Below, in pieces: positions 61,501 to 64,000 of a DNA stretch of 64,000 nucleotides. This DNA comes from Acholoe squamosa (Eukaryota; Annelida; Polychaeta; Phyllodocida; Polynoidae). Every line of letters starts with the position of its first letter. Within the stretch, counting starts at the first letter, position 1. Both the position numbers and the translations under genes were made by a program. The stretch spans positions 2,854,501-2,918,500 of the forward strand of contig OX439041.1 of the NCBI GenBank assembly GCA_949317995.1. Reading direction: 5' to 3'. The notes under the pieces were generated by a model. The model had not been told where the DNA came from, did not search any database, and saw nothing but the letters and a program-made list of their open reading frames with translations.

Positions 61501-62798
61501 CCAGACGATACTATTGGCCCGGCATGAGTACAGATCTCACCCGATGGGTGGAGACCTGTCCCGAGTGCTGTAAGAACAAACCAGGACCCGGGTTAGGCAA
61601 GCTGCCATTATCCCAGGAACTGTTTGGTGTAAGGTTTGCTAGAATAGCTGTTGACATTATTAGTGGGATTCCCCCCACTCCTAGTGGCAACACGTGTATG
61701 ATGGTCGTGTCTGATTATTATACCAAGTACACCCGAGTGTTCCCTTTACCGGATCATAAGGCTGTTACTTGTGCTATGGCCTTTGTAAAAGGGTGGGTGC
61801 TGCACCTAGGTGTCCCACTCATGTTACATAGTGACCAAGGCAGAGAATTTGAGTCTAGTCTGTGGCAGGAGATGTGTAATTGTCTGGCGATCTGCAAGAC
61901 AAGAACTAATCCCTATAGACCACAGAGCGATGGACAAGTAGAGAGATTCAATAGGACTTTGATCCAAGTATTGAAGTCTCTGGTAAATGAGCAGATGGAT
62001 GATTGGGATGAACAATGTGAATTCGTGGTACATGCCTATAATGGCACTGTGCATTCGAGCACAAACTGTTCTCCTAATCTCCTCGTTTTTGGAGAGGATT
62101 TGATTATGCCAGCCGATTTGGTGTTCGGCGTAATAAGAATGAATCCGGAAGCCCCTTGCCAGGTGATGTTTGTAGAATCCCTACGGGATAATTTCAAACA
62201 AGCCTATGAGAGGGTTAGAGACGAGTTGCAGAAAACTGCGCGTTGGCAGAAAGTTGGCTATGACACAGGTCTAAAAGCTAGATTTTTTAATCTAGGGGAT
62301 AGAGTACTGCGTCTACACCAACCTCTAGCTAACCTGAAATTAGCCAGTAATTGGGATGGACCTTTCACTATAACTCAGGTTATTAGTGATTGCACAGTGA
62401 TTATTAAATCACAGCTTGGTAAATGTTACAAGTCAAATGTAGCGAGACTACGCCCATGGAGGGGGAGGGATACCTCCACCGAAATGTACGGCGATGGTCT
62501 ATTGGAAGTAATGGAACAGAGTCGTGTTAAGCAACTCGAAGTGGTACCGACCCGAAAGCGAGGACCCGGGCGGCCACGGAAGGTTGCAGACCCGAAGAGG
62601 GTGGTGCCCCCTGTCGTAACATCCGGAAAGCAGGGGAAGATACAAAAAGTCTCGGCAGGCGCAGGTAAAAATAAGAGGAAAGGTCCCTCTAAGGCTAAGA
62701 AGACCTTGGAAAAGGCTCTTATGGATACCAGGTCAATAAAAGAGGCCTCAAAACCTCTTAGACGCAGTCCAAGGTTGCTACAGACTGCCGTAACCTAG
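58539..62798 (+). CDS. Pol polyprotein of the Ty3/gypsy element (PR-RT-RH-IN)
   Basis: The frame opens at 58539 inside gag and is probably reached by -1 frameshifting at the A-rich AAGGAAAAC before the gag stop. The nominal first codon at 58605 is GTG. Counting from 58605: protease FLVDTGASHSCI (about 130-141), reverse transcriptase with FCIDYRKLN, SLDLQSGYWQV and YLDDVIVFG (about 553), RNase H beginning FILDTDASNESIG (about 705). Then come the integrase zinc domain (H-H-C-C from about 947) and a D,D,E core at about 1016, 1076 and 1112 with the exact 35-residue spacing. A GPY/F-like module (NWDGPFTI) follows. The tail holds an AT-hook-like KRGPGRPRK and no chromodomain. All catalytic residues look intact. 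Confidence 0.95.
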   Translation, partial: GGLSEEGKLRGGVHNGNRITPRVSDCHDCQPIAACGTGKNPLAISPSSEAKEPDQFLTHEAGETDSTPGVKNRQKNTEGKPDISPEGAANELARVGCAQFPPGHPCLEFLKGCGFDLGAKTELAKYASSPTYLKGRRWYAVVSVSGRSAEFLVDTGASHSCIAKRFYDLLPTNHETFTTEGNARTADGSMIQTFGRTCMRFSLQEDKDFILTPTVANIADDGILGLDFAALYGARLDSQRGILEVRDPYHLEVQCVLRQVSSVASVAQTVKIPPGTACDVLCRADRQFSGKTGVVEPDMAMLSSIGLESADVLVANAAWTVVPISNTGNKTVYVQKDTILGSVVLSELIEDCKHVSAPGAPSSPERSPELDTLVAESHVESDEQREALTDLLYKYRKAFAAPSEQLGRTDKVLHTIDTGENEPFKIPYRRLPLAKKKVAEEEIAKMLEQDVIIPSTSPWSSPVCMVTKKDGSIRFCIDYRKLNGMTKKNSYPLPRIDETIDSLGGKQWYCSLDLQSGYWQVGMHPKDMEKTAFSSHIGLFQYNVMPFGLCNAPATFEAMMETLLSDLLWKKCLVYLDDVIVFGKTYEECLENLGMVLERIITNGLKLKPKKCDLFKRSINYLGRIISNEGIKADPEKLDAVSNWQAPTNAKEVRSFLGFCSYYRDFIPGYSRVAFPIQSLSHWTPGIRKERFPWGPEQDEAFMKIKDLFAITPVLRYPTENDHFILDTDASNESIGAALSQVQDGVEVPIAFASNTLSKSQRNYCTTKRELLAVVVYTKKFKHFLWGSDFTLRTDHSSLRWLLNFKDAEGMIGRWLAHLSEFGLNHSQIEHRAGAKHLNADALSRIPVRKCANAECTDCGAHNAVLAGVRVPFETHPEHVLNWSLETIRQFQKSDAVTSRLIKFLNQGICPPRPVVSLENREMRRFLAQWAELKVRDGILFRWKNHSNRNKTLQVVIPSAMRRDIMYFCHGHRTSGHFGKKRSLERLTRRYYWPGMSTDLTRWVETCPECCKNKPGPGLGKLPLSQELFGVRFARIAVDIISGIPPTPSGNTCMMVVSDYYTKYTRVFPLPDHKAVTCAMAFVKGWVLHLGVPLMLHSDQGREFESSLWQEMCNCLAICKTRTNPYRPQSDGQVERFNRTLIQVLKSLVNEQMDDWDEQCEFVVHAYNGTVHSSTNCSPNLLVFGEDLIMPADLVFGVIRMNPEAPCQVMFVESLRDNFKQAYERVRDELQKTARWQKVGYDTGLKARFFNLGDRVLRLHQPLANLKLASNWDGPFTITQVISDCTVIIKSQLGKCYKSNVARLRPWRGRDTSTEMYGDGLLEVMEQSRVKQLEVVPTRKRGPGRPRKVADPKRVVPPVVTSGKQGKIQKVSAGAGKNKRKGPSKAKKTLEKALMDTRSIKEASKPLRRSPRLLQTAVT

Positions 62799-63352
62799 CC
62801 TGTTAACACAACGAGTGTGTTGTCCTGTACTGTGTACTGTTATATGTTGTAACCTAGTTCAATGTATATTTGAGCCGGTCAAGAGTCTCTGGAAAAGGTC
62901 CTATGACAATGAACCCATGGTTTTGGACGGATAATCCGGTGGATATGCTTATGCTATCCATAAACTCCAGAATACCTAGCGAATTGTCATAGTCGAACCC
63001 TGAGTACGGACGGACGACCGATCGGGTATTGTATTGTTTTTATGTAAGGGCGCGTGACCTAATTAAGGGCACGCGGGAAAGTTGTTGACCCATTTTCGAA
63101 TGGTCACGTGAGGCGCCGGTTTGATCATGCGCAGCGATTCAAGTTCGAGTATCCCGCCATATTGTCTTATTCCTGCGAAGGAAGAAGACGTGGCCGAAGG
63201 TGGTCTTGCTCTTGTTGGAGTCTGATAGCCTGTGACAGCCATATTCCGAGGTGTGCCCTCGTTAAAAGGCACCCGCCTTTCACTGGGTAAGCAGTACTCA
63301 CTGCTTATCCGGTGGATTGGGATATTTTATCCCCGAACAGCCACTTCTGTCG
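62799..63352 (+). promoter_or_regulatory. Region between pol and the third frame
   Basis: It contains a 10-bp inverted repeat (CTATGACAAT / ATTGTCATAG at about 62903 and 62984) and GGTCACGTGAGGCGCCGG. It also has CATGCGCAGCG (NRF1-like) and CCCGCCATATTG (YY1-like), a TATA-less promoter style. A donor-like CTGG|GTAAGC is at 63285 and an acceptor-like TTTTATCCCCGAACAG ends at 63340. No copy of the 5' LTR is here. Confidence 0.4.
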
Positions 63353-64000
63353 ATGGCAGAAGAGGCCGTCCGTCTTGGCGGCGGTGCCGGTGCAAGCACC
63401 CCGCCAGAGTATGGAAGTGGTTCTCCCAAGAGTCCCACTTATACATACGACGATCAGCAATACGATGCTGATTGTGATCAAATGGATCAACAAATGAATG
63501 TTGATCAGTACTTCTCTGGAGTAGACGATAGCGACGTAGAATCGTTCTACGACGCATCCGACAACTCCAGACAAGTTAGTCCTGAACGCCGAGGCGTTCA
63601 ACAACAAATTGATGTAGGTGAGCCTTATGTAGCCCCTCCATCCGAAGGTTTGAGTGGAGAACCGGCAGGAGCCCAGTCTCTTGACAGGGCTCTGATGCCA
63701 CCTCCCCCTCAACTGCCGCCCCGTCTTGGTGGGAGTACCTCATTCGGTGCTTTGGGACCTGCTTCTCCGGTTGACAGGCCAATGCACCTAGAGCTGCCCT
63801 TCCCAGACAGTCCCGAATGGCATGATGTAGCCGGTCCATATGACGGACGGATGTTAGAAATTTCCGAGGAAATGCTGATACCCACCTGTTATGGGACGCC
63901 CAGAGAGGTTGACGAGCGTGTTGTCAACGCAATCTGGGAATGTGCTCATCCGCAGTGGGCTAATACCTTTCCGGAGTCCTGGTTGATGGATTACCATCAG
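63353..64000 (+). CDS. Third open frame after pol, open at the window edge
   Basis: 216 codons without a stop from an ATG 13 bases after a good 3' splice site. The N terminus is Gly/Ala/Pro- and acid-rich (GGGAGASTPPEYGSGSPKSP, DVESFYDASDN), with a Pro stretch MPPPPQLPPRLGG in the middle. A more folded-looking end follows (VVNAIWECAHPQWANTFPES). No signal peptide or membrane helix is visible, so it does not look like an envelope protein. It may be an accessory protein of the LTR element, the gag of a neighbouring element, or a host gene; no family is recognised. Confidence 0.55.
   Translation, partial: MAEEAVRLGGGAGASTPPEYGSGSPKSPTYTYDDQQYDADCDQMDQQMNVDQYFSGVDDSDVESFYDASDNSRQVSPERRGVQQQIDVGEPYVAPPSEGLSGEPAGAQSLDRALMPPPPQLPPRLGGSTSFGALGPASPVDRPMHLELPFPDSPEWHDVAGPYDGRMLEISEEMLIPTCYGTPREVDERVVNAIWECAHPQWANTFPESWLMDYHQ

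Larger units (their letters stand above)
55364..64000 (+). mobile_element. Ty3/gypsy LTR retrotransposon, 3' end outside the window
   Basis: Order is LTR, primer-binding site, gag, pol (protease, reverse transcriptase, RNase H, integrase), then a third frame. gag and pol are uninterrupted, so the copy may be young. It lies at the edge of, or within, the 29/30-bp array. No 3' LTR copy appears up to 64000, so the element is at least 8.6 kb. If the third frame belongs to something else, the element has lost its 3' LTR. Confidence 0.9.

Noticed and set aside
63063..63839. Minus-strand frames of 69-135 codons opposite the third frame
   Set aside because: They overlap the open plus-strand frame, which has the better start and splice context.

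Overview
The window looks like chromosomal DNA of a metazoan, most likely a marine invertebrate such as a cephalochordate, mollusc or similar; the species cannot be fixed from the sequence. The evidence is one gene split into about a dozen GT-AG exons over 11 kb, DIRS-type and Ty3/gypsy-type retrotransposons, dense short inverted-repeat elements, and very many minisatellites. Nothing bacterial (operons, ribosome binding sites, CRISPR spacers) is present.

Layout. 1-12.2 kb (+ strand): most of a glutathione hydrolase 7-like (gamma-glutamyltransferase family) membrane protein gene. Its 5' end lies left of the window. Its introns and 3' flank hold three minisatellites: a 14-bp array rich in perfect 5' splice sites, a 36-bp array whose last unit supplies the 3' splice site of the next exon, and a 33-bp array after the stop codon. 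One exon carries a short transposon-like insertion whose target-site duplication can act as both splice sites. 12.3-24.2 kb: repeats only, namely dispersed GATGCA-type elements, a 2 kb tandem segmental duplication and a roughly 2 kb foldback. 24.3-28.3 kb (- strand): a DIRS-like tyrosine-recombinase retrotransposon (gag, RT/RNase H, recombinase) with in-frame stops and a frameshift. 28.4-41.3 kb: repeats, including a 1.9 kb 36-bp array and several palindromic miniature elements, plus two weakly supported exons.

41.8-46.3 kb is the most unusual part: a compact cluster with virus-like organisation. It has a three-exon C2H2 zinc-finger gene on the minus strand, a divergent plus-strand gene for a protein with two death-fold regions, and a plus-strand gene for a single-BIR (IAP-type) protein. 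Each gene has its own TATA box 50-125 bp before its ATG. The death-fold and BIR promoters share a common upstream module. To the right lie two hairpin-plus-T-tract structures and a repeated block of E-box, E2F-type and CCAAT motifs. The cluster may be a fragment of an integrated DNA virus or polinton-like element, or a host apoptosis locus. I cannot decide from sequence alone.

46.3-55.4 kb: a CTGT microsatellite, a piggyBac-like miniature element and a 7.2 kb array of 29/30-bp units, each with a TTAGGGG-type motif. At 55,364 that array is interrupted by a Ty3/gypsy LTR retrotransposon with intact gag (913 codons) and pol (1397 codons). A third open frame follows pol and runs off the right edge. 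It has a 3' splice site just before its ATG and a matching 5' splice site in the leader, so it may be made from a spliced RNA. No 3' LTR is reached.
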